Below are positions 25,101 to 33,219 of a stretch of 64,000 bases of DNA, in pieces; within the stretch, counting starts at the first letter, position 1, and each line of letters begins with the position of its first letter. This stretch comes from an uncultured Rhodoferax sp. GTDB lineage: Bacteria; Pseudomonadota; Gammaproteobacteria; Burkholderiales; Burkholderiaceae_C. The notes under the pieces are model-generated. The model saw only the letters and a list, made by a program, of their open reading frames with translations. It did no database searches and was not told where the DNA came from. The translations under genes were made by a program, and so were the position numbers. The DNA is taken from NCBI RefSeq assembly GCF_946221635.1, contig NZ_CAMIHB010000003.1, forward strand, positions 1 to 64,000, given 5' to 3'.

Positions 25101-26136
25101 TGGCCGCGGCCTGGCTGATGGGCTCCACCAGCAACTGCTCTACCTTGCTACGGAAACTGTAGCGCTTCACGCGGGCCGTGCCGGCGTCAATGACGTAGCG
25201 GATGCCCGGCACGGTGAGCGAGGTTTCGGCCACGTTGGTGGCCAACACGATGCGGCGGCCCGTGTGGCCGTCAAAAATCTTGTCCTGCTCGGCCGGGCTC
25301 AGGCGCGCAAACAGCGGCAGTACCTCGGCCCCGCGCATCACCGGCTGGTGGCTCAGGTGCTTGCGCAGGTGGTCCGCCGCCTCGCGGATTTCGCGCTCGC
25401 CGGGCAGGAAGACCAGGATGTCGCCCTGGTGCTGCGGGTCACGCCACAGTTCGTCCACGCCATCGGCAATCGCGTCGTTCAGGTCGTACTCGCGGCTCTC
25501 TTCAAACGGCCGGTAGCGCTGCTCCACCGGGAAGGTGCGGCCCGACACCAGGATGACCGGCGCCTTGCCCTTGGCAGACGCGAAGTGTTCGGCAAAACGG
25601 TCGGCGTCGATCGTGGCCGAAGTCACCACAATCTTCAGGTCCGGGCGGCGCGGCAGGATTTGCTTCAGATACCCCAGCAGAAAGTCGATGTTGAGCGAGC
25701 GCTCGTGCGCCTCGTCGATGATGATGGTGTCGTAGGCCTTAAGCAGCGGGTCGGTCTGCGTCTCGGCCAGCAAGATGCCGTCCGTCATCAGCTTGACCGA
25801 GGCGTCCTTGCCCAGGCGGTCGTTGAAGCGCACCTTGTAGCCCACCACATCGCCCAGCGGCGTTTTCAGCTCCTCGGCAATGCGCTTGGCCACGCTGCTG
25901 GCCGCAATGCGGCGCGGCTGCGTGTGGCCGATCAGCTTGCCGCGCTCACCCTCCGGGTAGTTGAGCTTGCCCCGGCCCATGGACAACGCGATCTTGGGTA
26001 GCTGTGTAGTCTTGCCCGACCCGGTTTCCCCGCAGACGATGATGACCTGGTGCGCCGCCAGGGCGTCCATGATTTCCTGGCGTTTGCCCGATACGGGCAG
26101 GGTTTCTGGGAATTCGATGTGCAGTGGAGAAGACAT
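22144..26136 (-). CDS. hrpA: ATP-dependent RNA helicase HrpA
   Basis: A 1330-residue DEAH-box helicase. Walker A GETGSGKT is at residues 36–43 and DEAHERS at 141–147, followed by the helicase C-terminal domain (VAETSLTVPGIRYVIDAGTARVKR), HA2, an OB-like region and the long HrpA-specific C-terminal domain. The family acts on mRNA and rescues stalled ribosomes in E. coli. The start MSSPLHIEFPETLP at 26136 is preferred; a frame extension to 26301 lacks family similarity. At about residues 1018–1035 it carries the peptide AQAATKNVAIP encoded by repeat copy B. Confidence 0.95.
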   Translation of the reverse strand: MSSPLHIEFPETLPVSGKRQEIMDALAAHQVIIVCGETGSGKTTQLPKIALSMGRGKLNYPEGERGKLIGHTQPRRIAASSVAKRIAEELKTPLGDVVGYKVRFNDRLGKDASVKLMTDGILLAETQTDPLLKAYDTIIIDEAHERSLNIDFLLGYLKQILPRRPDLKIVVTSATIDADRFAEHFASAKGKAPVILVSGRTFPVEQRYRPFEESREYDLNDAIADGVDELWRDPQHQGDILVFLPGEREIREAADHLRKHLSHQPVMRGAEVLPLFARLSPAEQDKIFDGHTGRRIVLATNVAETSLTVPGIRYVIDAGTARVKRYSFRSKVEQLLVEPISQAAANQRAGRCGRVANGICIRLYDEKDFAGRERFTTPEILRSSLAGVILRMKSLHLGQVEDFPFIERPSGRAIADGYQLLNELGAVDDANELTPLGGELSRLPLDPRVGRMLLEARSREALDEALVIASALSVQDVRDRPMDAQQQADTAHKKFEDEKSEFTGYLKLWKWIHDARGEKSLTASTGTTGQHKLTNRQYEQLMRQNFVNMRRVREWKDIHSQLHTVVAEHKWRLNTKPASYEQLHMSMLSGLLGNIGCKLEEGQNGEYLGARSIKFFSHPGAHLSKKPGKWIVASELVETTRLFGRGIAAIEPQWLEQVGGHLLKKQLLDPHWEKKAAEVVALERATLYGIVVYSGRRVNYSRVDLAGAREIFIREGLVNGEWETPLPFLAANRKLIRQVEELEHKARRQDVLVDDELIYAFYDQQLPADVCSGYSLERWYRDEVKKQPELLKLTREELMRHEAAGITTASFPKTIRLGGVDCAASYLHEPGDARDGLTVTVPLFVLNQVSEERCEWLVPGMLKDKVQALLKTLHQRPRSRLVPLPDTAAKFTEALNAPEKFGSGGLVDAVLKLVRDATSLDIVKADIKVDMLTPHHFMNFRVVDEHGRQLGQGRNLGALKAELGSQARGAFQALASLKLQQNQVQSQEGAGATGRSAQVKGEPAKRAEDTEQSARSFQRPAPANTAQAATKNVAIPSILDGRYTAWTFGELPELLEIRKGGQTLIGFPALIDAGDAVTVEVFDEPEVAAAKHRAGLRRLFAIQIKDALKYLEKNIPDLQKMAVSYMNVGKADNGSGGGTVEELREQIIAVALDRAFLLDPLPTDEFAFKRRIEEGRGRLTLIANEVARMAAVILLEYAAAARKIKDTKNAPEATADALQQINRLIPKKFLQATPWERLQHLARYLKAITLRFDKYRADPARDAARMAELRPQEQRYWRLVAERKGAVDDRMQEFRWLLEELRVSFFAQELRTPQPVSVKRLDKAWAQLGS
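23034..23090 (+). repeat. Interspersed repeat, copy B (inside hrpA)
   Basis: TTTTTGGTAGCTGCTTGCGC followed by AGTATTGGCGGGGGCC lies within hrpA, antisense to it. In the hrpA frame it encodes PANTAQAATKNVAIP. It closely matches copy C in dsbB and copy D in cysI. Confidence 0.7.
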
Positions 26137-26402
26137 TGGGGCGCAATTATCGTTGACGCCTTTGTGCAACACCTGCGCGATAAACCGCGCAAAACACTTG
26201 TCTGCGCCATGCACCGATTTCAGAATCGCGTCTTCGCTGTTTTGAGACGGCCGCGCAACGAGCAACCTTGCCGGCCTTTCCCTTGAAAGGCACACCCACA
26301 ATGTTTGTCTCTATTCCTACCTGACACCGCACCGCTGCCGCCCCGGCTGGATGTGTGCGACACCATTCAGCCAGAGCGCGCCGGCACCTTCGTGCACATC
26401 GC
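26137..26402. other. Intergenic stretch upstream of hrpA and the 78-residue gene
   Basis: About 265 bases without a convincing gene. It should contain the divergent promoters for hrpA and for the transcript that ends or attenuates at the hairpin at 26403. A frame opening at 26305 runs through that hairpin and overlaps the next gene; it is regarded as spurious. Confidence 0.4.
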
Positions 26403-26433
26403 AAGCCCTGGTTTCGTAGCCGGGGCTTTTTTG
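26403..26433 (+). terminator. Terminator-like hairpin 16 nt before the 78-residue gene
   Basis: AAGCCCTGG (26403–26411) pairs with CCGGGGCTT (26420–26428, one G·T), loop TTTCGTAG, followed by TTTTTTG. It reads plus-ward, and with no gene upstream on this strand it may be an attenuator in the leader of the next gene, or end a small RNA. Confidence 0.6.
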
Positions 26434-26449
26434 CTTTTGGAGCCTGCAC

Positions 26450-26686
26450 ATGAGTGCCAAAGTGTTTTCGCGCGATTACGCGCTTGGGAAGGTCAAGAAG
26501 CTGCGCCGCATGAAGCAGCCCCTGACCCTGCATGTGACGGTTCAGCCCGAACCCCGCAACCCCATCGTCTACGCCATGGCGCATCGCGCCGCATCGGCCG
26601 GCGCCGGCAAGCACGTCCGCAGCCAGAAGGCCAGGCGGCGGGCGGAAACGGTGGCACTCAAGAAGGCCGCGCAGGCCTTGGACTGA
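26450..26686 (+). CDS. Small basic hypothetical protein
   Basis: A 78-residue, strongly basic protein (many Lys/Arg, for example KVKKLRRMKQP and RSQKARRRAE), possibly nucleic-acid binding. No family recognised. It starts at ATG 26450, shortly after a terminator-like hairpin, and lies 54 nt before argA on the same strand. Codon use resembles its neighbours. Confidence 0.6.
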   Translation: MSAKVFSRDYALGKVKKLRRMKQPLTLHVTVQPEPRNPIVYAMAHRAASAGAGKHVRSQKARRRAETVALKKAAQALD

Positions 26687-26740
26687 CGCGCCATTACACT
26701 TCCGTAAAGCCCCACTTGTTGCGATGAAATTTCTCTGCCA

Positions 26741-28087
26741 ATGACCACCGTCTTCAACTTCACCTTCGTTCCCTGGTTCCGCTCGGTCGCGCCCTATATC
26801 CATAAGTTCCGTGGCCAAACCTTTGTGGTGGCGATCGCGGGCGAAGCGATTGCAGCAGGCAAGCTGCACAGCTTGGCGCAGGATCTGGCCATGATCCAGA
26901 GCATGGGGGTGAAGATTGTGCTGGTGCATGGCTTTCGGCCCCAGGTGAACGAGCAGCTCAAGGCCAAGGGCCATGCGCCCAAGTACAGCCACGGCATCCG
27001 CATCACCGACGAAGTGGCGCTGGACTGTGCCCAGGAGGCTGCGGGCCAACTGCGTTACGAAATCGAGGCCGCATTCAGCCAGGGACTGCCCAACACGCCC
27101 ATGGCGGACTCCACGGTGCGCGTGATCTCGGGCAACTTCATCACGGCGCGCCCAGTGGGTATCGTGGACGGCGTGGATTTCCAGCACAGCGGTCTGGTAC
27201 GCAAGGTGGACATTGCCGGCATCACCAAAACGCTAGACATGGGCGCCATGGTGCTGCTCTCGCCCTTCGGCTTCTCTCCCACGGGCGAGGCCTTCAACCT
27301 CACCATGGAAGAAGTGGCTACCAGCGTGGCCACGGCCCTGCAGGCGGACAAGCTGATCTTCCTGACCGAAGTGCCTGGCATCCGTATGGACCCGCGCCTG
27401 CCAGCCAGCGAAGACAACCCCATCGACACCGAGCTCCCCCTGGCAGCGGCCGAAAAGCTGCTCAAGGAGCTGCCCCCGGCCAACCACCCCACCGACACCA
27501 CCTTCTACCTGCAGCACTGCGTCAAGGCCTGCAAGAATGGTGTGGAACGCAGCCACATCATTCCTTTCTCGGTGGACGGAGCCATCCTGCTGGAGGTCTA
27601 TGTGCACGACGGCATTGGCACCATGGTGGTGGACGAAAAGCTGGAGGAATTGCGCGAGGCAACCGAAGAGGACGTGGGCGGCATCCTGCAGCTCATCGAG
27701 CCCTTCGAGCGCGACGGCACGCTGGTCAAGCGCAGCCGTACCGAGATCGAGCGCGACGCAGGCAACTACACCATCATCGAGCACGATGGCGTGATCTTCG
27801 CCTGCGCGGCGCTCTACCCCTACCCTGAAGCCAAGACGGCCGAGATGGCCGCGGTCACCGTGTCCCCGGAGGTGCAGGGCCAGGGTGATGGAGAGCGCAT
27901 CCTGAAGCGCATCGAGCAACGCGCCAAGGCCGCCGGACTGGACAGCATCTTCGTGCTGACCACGCGCACCATGCACTGGTTCATCAAGCGCGGCTTTGTG
28001 CAGGTAGACCCGGACTGGCTGCCCGAGGCCCGCAAGCGCAAGTACAACTGGGACCGCAAGTCCCAGGTGCTGGTGAAAAAGCTGTAA
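26741..28087 (+). CDS. argA: N-acetylglutamate synthase (amino-acid N-acetyltransferase)
   Basis: A 448-residue classical ArgA: an N-terminal amino-acid-kinase-like domain (residues 1–290, with IVLVHGFRPQVNEQL) that binds arginine for feedback control, and a C-terminal GNAT domain (residues 300–448, with VSPEVQGQGDGERILKRIE). It makes N-acetylglutamate from glutamate and acetyl-CoA, the first step of arginine synthesis. It converges with the chemoreceptor gene, 7 nt between stops. Confidence 0.95.
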   Translation: MTTVFNFTFVPWFRSVAPYIHKFRGQTFVVAIAGEAIAAGKLHSLAQDLAMIQSMGVKIVLVHGFRPQVNEQLKAKGHAPKYSHGIRITDEVALDCAQEAAGQLRYEIEAAFSQGLPNTPMADSTVRVISGNFITARPVGIVDGVDFQHSGLVRKVDIAGITKTLDMGAMVLLSPFGFSPTGEAFNLTMEEVATSVATALQADKLIFLTEVPGIRMDPRLPASEDNPIDTELPLAAAEKLLKELPPANHPTDTTFYLQHCVKACKNGVERSHIIPFSVDGAILLEVYVHDGIGTMVVDEKLEELREATEEDVGGILQLIEPFERDGTLVKRSRTEIERDAGNYTIIEHDGVIFACAALYPYPEAKTAEMAAVTVSPEVQGQGDGERILKRIEQRAKAAGLDSIFVLTTRTMHWFIKRGFVQVDPDWLPEARKRKYNWDRKSQVLVKKL

Positions 28088-28103
28088 GACCGGCCTACAG
28101 CTT
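28079..28103. terminator. Shared hairpin at the argA / chemoreceptor gene ends
   Basis: AAGCTGTA (28079–28086) and TACAGCTT (28096–28103) form an 8-bp stem over both stop codons. There is no clear U-run, so termination may need Rho. Confidence 0.35.
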
Positions 28104-29648
28104 GAAGACCGCCACGGTCTTCACCAGCTCCTGCGCCTGGCTCTTGAGGCTGCTGGCCGCGGCAGCCATTTCCTCCACCAGCGCCGCATTCTGCTGGGTG
28201 GACTGGTCCATGGAGGTCACGGCCTCGCCCACCTGGGCCACGCCAGCACTCTGCTCCGAACTGGCGGAGCTGATTTCCCCCACGATGTCGGTCACCCGTT
28301 TGATGCTGGTGACCACCTCCGTCATGGTCTCGCCGGCCTTGTCCACCAGGGCGGTGCCCTGCTCCACGCGTTCCACGCTGGCACCGATCAGGCTCTTGAT
28401 TTCCTTGGCCGCCTCGGCAGAGCGGCCTGCCAGGGAACGCACTTCGGAGGCGACCACGGCAAAGCCCCGCCCCTGCTCGCCGGCACGCGCGGCCTCGACA
28501 GCCGCGTTCAGCGCCAGGATGTTGGTCTGGAAGGCGATACCGTCGATGACGCTGATGATGTCGGCAATCTTGCGCGAGCTGTCGTTGATTCCCTTCATGG
28601 TGTCGACCACCTGGGCCACGACCTCGCCACCCTGTTGGGCAACGGCAGAGGCACGCTGGGCCAGTTGATTCGCCTGGCGGGCGCTCTCTGCGTTCTGGCG
28701 CACGGTAGAACCAAGTTCTTCCATGGAGGCGGCGGTTTCTTCCAGCGCGCTGGCCTGGGATTCGGTGCGCGCCGACAAATCCTGGTTGCCTTGGGCAATC
28801 TCGGCACTGGCGGTGGCCACCGATTCGCTGCCTTGGCGTACCTGCGACACGATGCTGGCCATGTTGTCCCGCATGCCCTTGATGCCATGCATGACACTGG
28901 ACTCGTCTCCAGGGCGCAGGACCACCTCCACGTTCAGTTCACCATGCGCCATATGGTGGGTAATGGCGTTGGCCAGGGCCGGTTCGCCACCGAGCTGGCG
29001 CACGATGCTGCGGGTGATGACCACCCCCAGACCCAGCAACAGTGCGGCCAGCAGCAGTGCCGCAACGCTGGCCTGGATCACCCGGCTCTTGGTGGTTTCG
29101 TCCACGGTATCCACATAGACACCTGACCCGATGATCCATCCCCAGGGAGCAAACCCCTTGACGTGGGAGACCTTGAGCACTGGTTTGTCGCTGCCCGGTT
29201 TGGGCCACAGATAAGGCACATCACCCGCGCCCTTGGCCTTGACAACCTCCACAAAAGCCACGAACAGGGGTTTGCCGGTCGGGTCCTTGTTTTCCGAGAG
29301 GTTCTTGCCCTCCAGCTCAGGGCGGATGGGATGCATCACCATCTTCGGATCCATGTCATTGATCCAGAAATACTCGGAGCCGCTATAGCGCAGGGTTCGC
29401 AAGGCGGCCATGGCGGCTTGCTTGGCCTCGTCCTCGCTCATCTTGCCCTTGACGGAGAGGTCGTGGTAGTGGGCCACCATTCCGTGGGCGACCTCCACCG
29501 CCTGTCGCACACTGGCCTGGCGCTCCTCCAGAAGCAGTTTGCGCTCGGAGAGCATGAGGACGGTGAGCAGAACCACCAAGCCCAGCACAGCGCTGGCGGT
29601 CAGCAGCATCAGCCGCCGGGATACTGAGAGGTTTCCAACGTGAAGCAT
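28095..29648 (-). CDS. Methyl-accepting chemotaxis protein with Cache sensor domain
   Basis: A 517-residue chemoreceptor. An N-terminal membrane helix (about 11–31) is followed by a periplasmic Cache domain (about 35–185, with YFWINDMDPKMVMHPIRPELEG, the single-Cache type 2 pattern), a second helix (about 190–212), HAMP, and the signalling domain. The hairpin tip reads GIAFQTNILALNAAVEAARAGEQGRGFAVVASEVR. It signals to CheA/CheW; small organic acids are frequent ligands for this sensor type. No C-terminal CheR-binding pentapeptide is visible. Confidence 0.93.
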   Translation of the reverse strand: MLHVGNLSVSRRLMLLTASAVLGLVVLLTVLMLSERKLLLEERQASVRQAVEVAHGMVAHYHDLSVKGKMSEDEAKQAAMAALRTLRYSGSEYFWINDMDPKMVMHPIRPELEGKNLSENKDPTGKPLFVAFVEVVKAKGAGDVPYLWPKPGSDKPVLKVSHVKGFAPWGWIIGSGVYVDTVDETTKSRVIQASVAALLLAALLLGLGVVITRSIVRQLGGEPALANAITHHMAHGELNVEVVLRPGDESSVMHGIKGMRDNMASIVSQVRQGSESVATASAEIAQGNQDLSARTESQASALEETAASMEELGSTVRQNAESARQANQLAQRASAVAQQGGEVVAQVVDTMKGINDSSRKIADIISVIDGIAFQTNILALNAAVEAARAGEQGRGFAVVASEVRSLAGRSAEAAKEIKSLIGASVERVEQGTALVDKAGETMTEVVTSIKRVTDIVGEISSASSEQSAGVAQVGEAVTSMDQSTQQNAALVEEMAAAASSLKSQAQELVKTVAVFKL

Positions 29649-29767
29649 GGCGCACCACCTTGTCTATCAGCGGCACAGCAAAGTGCCTGATTGCGGATCG
29701 CACAGCCATGCTATCGAGTTTTGAGGGGCTTGCGTTGGCGCTCAGCCCCGGGAATACCCTTGTCCCA

Positions 29768-30301
29768 TCAGGAGCCGCGCGGGGCCTGGGCCTTGCGGGT
29801 CTGGCGCCAGACCATCAGCGAGCCCAAGGCGGCGAAGCCGATGAAGCAGACGAAAGACCAGTTGGCAATCGTGCCGCCCAGGAAAGTCCAGTCCACCTTG
29901 CTGCAATCCCCACCACCGCGGAAGATCATGGGGAGCGCCCGCTTGAGCGGGAAGGTTTCGATCATGCCGTAGAGGTCCCGTCCGCAGGACACCACCTCGG
30001 GCGGATACCACTGCAGCCAGCTCTGGCGCGCCGCCACATAGGCCCCCAACAAGGCCAGAATGACCAGCAGCACGCCACCACCAACATGCATGCCTTTTCG
30101 GTCTGTAGCCCCCGCCAATCCTGCGCAAAGCGCTACCAAAACAAGAGCATATCGCTGCACGATGCACATTGGGCAGGGTTCCAGGCCCACCACGTGCTGC
30201 AAATACATGCCAAACGCCAACATGGCCACACAGGCCAAGGCCACCAGTCCATACACGCGGCGCGGTGCGCGGTCCATCCCGTCCAGTACCAGTTTCAACA
30301 C
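29768..30301 (-). CDS. dsbB: Disulfide bond formation protein B
   Basis: A 177-residue inner-membrane protein with four membrane helices that re-oxidises DsbA and passes electrons to quinones. The first redox pair is PCPMC (residues 43–47), the second VSCGRDLYGM and GDCSKVDW in the periplasmic loop. It starts with GTG at 30301. The second membrane helix region (about residues 50–70) is encoded by repeat copy C. Confidence 0.93.
   Translation of the reverse strand: MLKLVLDGMDRAPRRVYGLVALACVAMLAFGMYLQHVVGLEPCPMCIVQRYALVLVALCAGLAGATDRKGMHVGGGVLLVILALLGAYVAARQSWLQWYPPEVVSCGRDLYGMIETFPLKRALPMIFRGGGDCSKVDWTFLGGTIANWSFVCFIGFAALGSLMVWRQTRKAQAPRGS
30093..30150 (-). repeat. Interspersed repeat, copy C (inside dsbB)
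   Basis: On the minus strand TTTTGGTAGCGCTTTGCGCA is followed by GGATTGGCGGGGGCT and, after a short gap, CCGAAAAGG, closely matching copy B in hrpA. It is in the sense direction of dsbB and encodes LVALCAGLAGATDRK. Confidence 0.55.
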
Positions 30302-30443
30302 AAGAGTCCTATCGCAAAGTCAAAGGGTTGCGGCTTGGTGCCTGCGCTGGGGTTGAAGTTCCCCGTCGCGCCGATGCAATCGGCAAACCAAATAAAATCC
30401 GCCCTTCTGATTTTCACACCATCCACACAAAACAAGGCACACC

Positions 30444-30716
30444 ATGGCACGCACCGTCAATTGCATCAAACTTGGCAAGGAAGCCGAAGGCCTGGACTTT
30501 CCCCCCTACCCGGGTGAGCTGGGCAAACGCATCTGGGAAAGCGTGAGCAAGGAAGCCTGGGCCGCCTGGCTCAAGCACCAGACCATGCTGGTGAACGAAA
30601 ACCGCCTGAACCTGGCCGATGCCCGTGCGCGCCAGTACCTGGCACGCCAGATGGAAAACCACTTCTTCGGCAACGGCGCAGACGCCGCGCAAGGCTACGT
30701 TCCTCCCAGCGCCTGA
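30444..30716 (+). CDS. yggX: Fe(2+)-trafficking protein YggX
   Basis: A 90-residue cytosolic protein linked to iron handling and protection of Fe–S enzymes from oxidation. The sequence is family-typical from RTVNCIKLGKEAEGLDFPPYPG through WAAWLKHQTMLVNENRLN to YLARQMENHFFG. One Cys (Cys7) is conserved. The mnmC-type gene follows 20 nt downstream and may share its transcript. Confidence 0.95.
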   Translation: MARTVNCIKLGKEAEGLDFPPYPGELGKRIWESVSKEAWAAWLKHQTMLVNENRLNLADARARQYLARQMENHFFGNGADAAQGYVPPSA

Positions 30717-30736
30717 GCCTTAGACGTCCCGGGCAC

Positions 30737-32473
30737 ATGGACGCAGGACTCCTACCCCGGCACTCGCTGGAAGCCCTCGTCCCTTCCTGCCGCTGGGCCG
30801 GCCAGTCCGCCTGGACGGTACTGGACACCGGCTTTGCGGCCATCACCCCGTTTCTGGGCTGCTGGCAGCGCTGGCACACCGATCCCCAGCGCCCCCGCAT
30901 GCTGCATTACGTGGGCATGCTCACTCCTGCACAAGCCCGGCAGCTACCGGCGCTGACGCAAGCCGCGGCACAGGACACGCTGGTGTGGCGGCCCTTGGCC
31001 CTGGCACTTGCGCAGGCCACGCAAGATCTGCCACAGGGACAGCACCGCCTTCTGCTGGCCCAGGGACAGCTCTCCCTCACGCTGTGCGTGGGCGATACCG
31101 CCGCCCTGTTGGCAGAACAGCAGTTTCTGGCCGACACCGTCTGGGCGCACGGTGAGCTGCCCGCCATGGACAAATGGCTGGCCAAGGCCCTCGCCCGTTG
31201 CAGCCGACGCGGCGCCTCACTGGTCTTGCGCTCCAGCGCAGAGGCCGCGACGGGCGCCCTGTCGGAAGCCGGTTTTGTGGATCTCGCCACCACCCCCGAC
31301 TGGCATGAGGCCCGGTTTTCTCCCCGATGGTCCCTGGGGCAGCGCGACGCATCGCCCAAGCCCCTGTCTGCGCAGCGTTGCACCGTCATCGGTGCGGGCC
31401 TCTCCGGCGCAAGCGTGGCCTATGCCCTGGCGCGGCGTGGCTGGCAGGTGACCGTGCTGGACCGCCATTCCGGCCCGGCGGGCGGTGCGTCCGGTTTGCC
31501 CGCCGGCCTGGTGGTTCCCCACGTTTCTGCCGATGACAGCCCCCGCTCGCGCATGTCGCGTGTGGGTGCCCGCCTGATGCTGCAACATGCGGCAGCCCTG
31601 CTGCTCGATGGGGAGGACTGGCATGCCAGTGGCGTGGCAGAGGCCGACCTGGAAGCCGGCACCAGCCGCTGGCACGCTGCGGCTGCCTGGATACGCCCTG
31701 CACGCCTGGTGGAGGCCTGGTTGGCGCACGAGGGGATTCAATGCCGCTATGGCGTGCAAGCAAGCGCATTGGCATACCGGGCGGGCTGCTGGCAAGTGCG
31801 CGACGCAAGCGGCACCGTGCACGCGGAATCCGAGCTGGTGGTGGTGGCCAACGCCACGGCCTGCGTGCCCCTGATGCTGGCACCGGCGCACCGCGGCTAC
31901 CTGGGACAAGGCTTGCCGGAACGGCTGGAGACATTGCACGCCGTACACGGCACTGTCAGCTACGGCCCGCATCCGGCGGATACACCCGCCGCCCACTGGC
32001 CCGCGCATCCGTGGAATGGGCATGGGTGCTTCCTGCCTGACGTTCCGTTGCCCGAGGGGCGCGGCTGGTTGGCAGGCTCCACCTTCGAACCGGACCGCAT
32101 TCCCGAACAAGCGGGGCACCGCCTGGCGCCCTTGGACGCACAGCACGGCGCGAACTCCCGGCGACTGCAGCAGCTACTGCCCGAGGTCGGGGCTGACCTG
32201 GAACCACTGTTCGCGCGGGGACTCGTCAAACACTGGTCAGCCACACGCTGCGTTACCCACGACCGACTCCCTTTGGTCGGGCCGTTGCAGGACAGTGGCG
32301 GAGATATTCCCGCAACGCTCTGGATCCATGCAGGTATGGGTGCGCGCGGCCTGACGTTTTCCGCCTTGGGAGCCGAGCTGTTGGCAGCGCGCTTGGGAGG
32401 GGAGCCTTGGCCGTTGGAAAGCAGCTTGGCACGCAGCCTCGATGTGCGCCGCCCCAAACGCAAGCGCAGCTAG
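30737..32473 (+). CDS. mnmC: MnmC-like protein: decayed methyltransferase domain fused to FAD oxidase
   Basis: A 578-residue protein. The C-terminal part (about 212–560) is a DAAO-type FAD oxidase, with GAGLSGASVAYALARRGW binding FAD at 219–236; in MnmC it removes the carboxymethyl group of cmnm5(s2)U34 in tRNA. The first ~195 residues align in order with MnmD (HTDPQRPRMLHYVGM versus RADPQRCACLHYVGI in the intact protein at 21.4 kb). However, the SAM loop GFGLGLN has become GFAAITP, and the catalytic DGFNPALNPDMW has become a non-matching VWAHGELPAMDKW. The methyltransferase half is therefore almost surely inactive, its job being done by the free MnmD. Confidence 0.88.
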   Translation: MDAGLLPRHSLEALVPSCRWAGQSAWTVLDTGFAAITPFLGCWQRWHTDPQRPRMLHYVGMLTPAQARQLPALTQAAAQDTLVWRPLALALAQATQDLPQGQHRLLLAQGQLSLTLCVGDTAALLAEQQFLADTVWAHGELPAMDKWLAKALARCSRRGASLVLRSSAEAATGALSEAGFVDLATTPDWHEARFSPRWSLGQRDASPKPLSAQRCTVIGAGLSGASVAYALARRGWQVTVLDRHSGPAGGASGLPAGLVVPHVSADDSPRSRMSRVGARLMLQHAAALLLDGEDWHASGVAEADLEAGTSRWHAAAAWIRPARLVEAWLAHEGIQCRYGVQASALAYRAGCWQVRDASGTVHAESELVVVANATACVPLMLAPAHRGYLGQGLPERLETLHAVHGTVSYGPHPADTPAAHWPAHPWNGHGCFLPDVPLPEGRGWLAGSTFEPDRIPEQAGHRLAPLDAQHGANSRRLQQLLPEVGADLEPLFARGLVKHWSATRCVTHDRLPLVGPLQDSGGDIPATLWIHAGMGARGLTFSALGAELLAARLGGEPWPLESSLARSLDVRRPKRKRS

Positions 32474-33207
32474 GCTTTTTGAAGCAGGCCGATGACCTGC
32501 ATGGGATTGAAAGGCATCTCGATAAGGCCAATACACCCCATACGCTCAGCGAGATTGGCCGTCTTCCAGCTGGAATTGGCCGACACGGCCACCACCGTTT
32601 TCACCGGTTTCTCCAGATCCTGCAGGTGTTTGACCAGTACCCAGGGGTCAACCGCCTCGTCATTGACGTGCACCAGCACCAGGTCATAGGCCCTCGCCTT
32701 CACGCAATCGTCCAACTGAGCCACCGTCTGCACCTCGTCCACGGCGGTAATGCCAGCCAGCGCCAGACGCGCCCGCAAATACAGCCGCGCCTCTTGCGGC
32801 AGCCCCGCCAACATGGCCAATTTGACGCCGGGCGGCAATGGCACTTCGGGCGGGTCTTCCAGGCTGATATCGATGTCGATATCGGCGGCCGGCACAAACA
32901 GCTCGTCGAGCAACCCCACCATGGCTGCCCAGTCCACCGGACGCTGCACGGTGCGCCAGGCCAAGGTAGGCGCACCAGCACCCACGCAGATCATCTTGAG
33001 GTTGCTGTTGAAATTGGGCGAGACCAGCTCCAGACCGGCCTCGTAGCTGTCCACGTCGATCAGGGCCACTTGGGCTGGACCGGCGGCCTCCGGGGTCCAA
33101 AGGACATACTGCGGGCCCTCGCGCCCCGATAGCCGGAACAATGTGTTGAGCGAATGCCGCTCCACATCACTGAACCCCACCACCTTGACCAATACCGTCG
33201 CTGCCAT
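32470..33207 (-). CDS. Tandem degenerate receiver-like protein
   Basis: A 245-residue protein. Two response-regulator-like domains are suggested: residues 1–115 (with VALIDVDS) and 130–245 (with AYDLVLVHVND, then VVAVSAN and a C-terminal IEMPFNPMQV in place of the usual K-P-F). The second lacks the phospho-acceptor Asp and the conserved Lys, so phosphorylation is unlikely there. No output domain is present. It overlaps the mnmC stop by 4 nt in convergent orientation and lies after the nucleoside transporter operon. Role unknown. Confidence 0.65.
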   Translation of the reverse strand: MAATVLVKVVGFSDVERHSLNTLFRLSGREGPQYVLWTPEAAGPAQVALIDVDSYEAGLELVSPNFNSNLKMICVGAGAPTLAWRTVQRPVDWAAMVGLLDELFVPAADIDIDISLEDPPEVPLPPGVKLAMLAGLPQEARLYLRARLALAGITAVDEVQTVAQLDDCVKARAYDLVLVHVNDEAVDPWVLVKHLQDLEKPVKTVVAVSANSSWKTANLAERMGCIGLIEMPFNPMQVIGLLQKA

Positions 33208-33219
33208 GTTGCCCCGAGT

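Noticed and set aside
26305..26727. Plus-strand frame of 140 codons before argA
   Set aside because: Runs through a terminator-like hairpin and overlaps the better-supported 78-residue gene in another frame.
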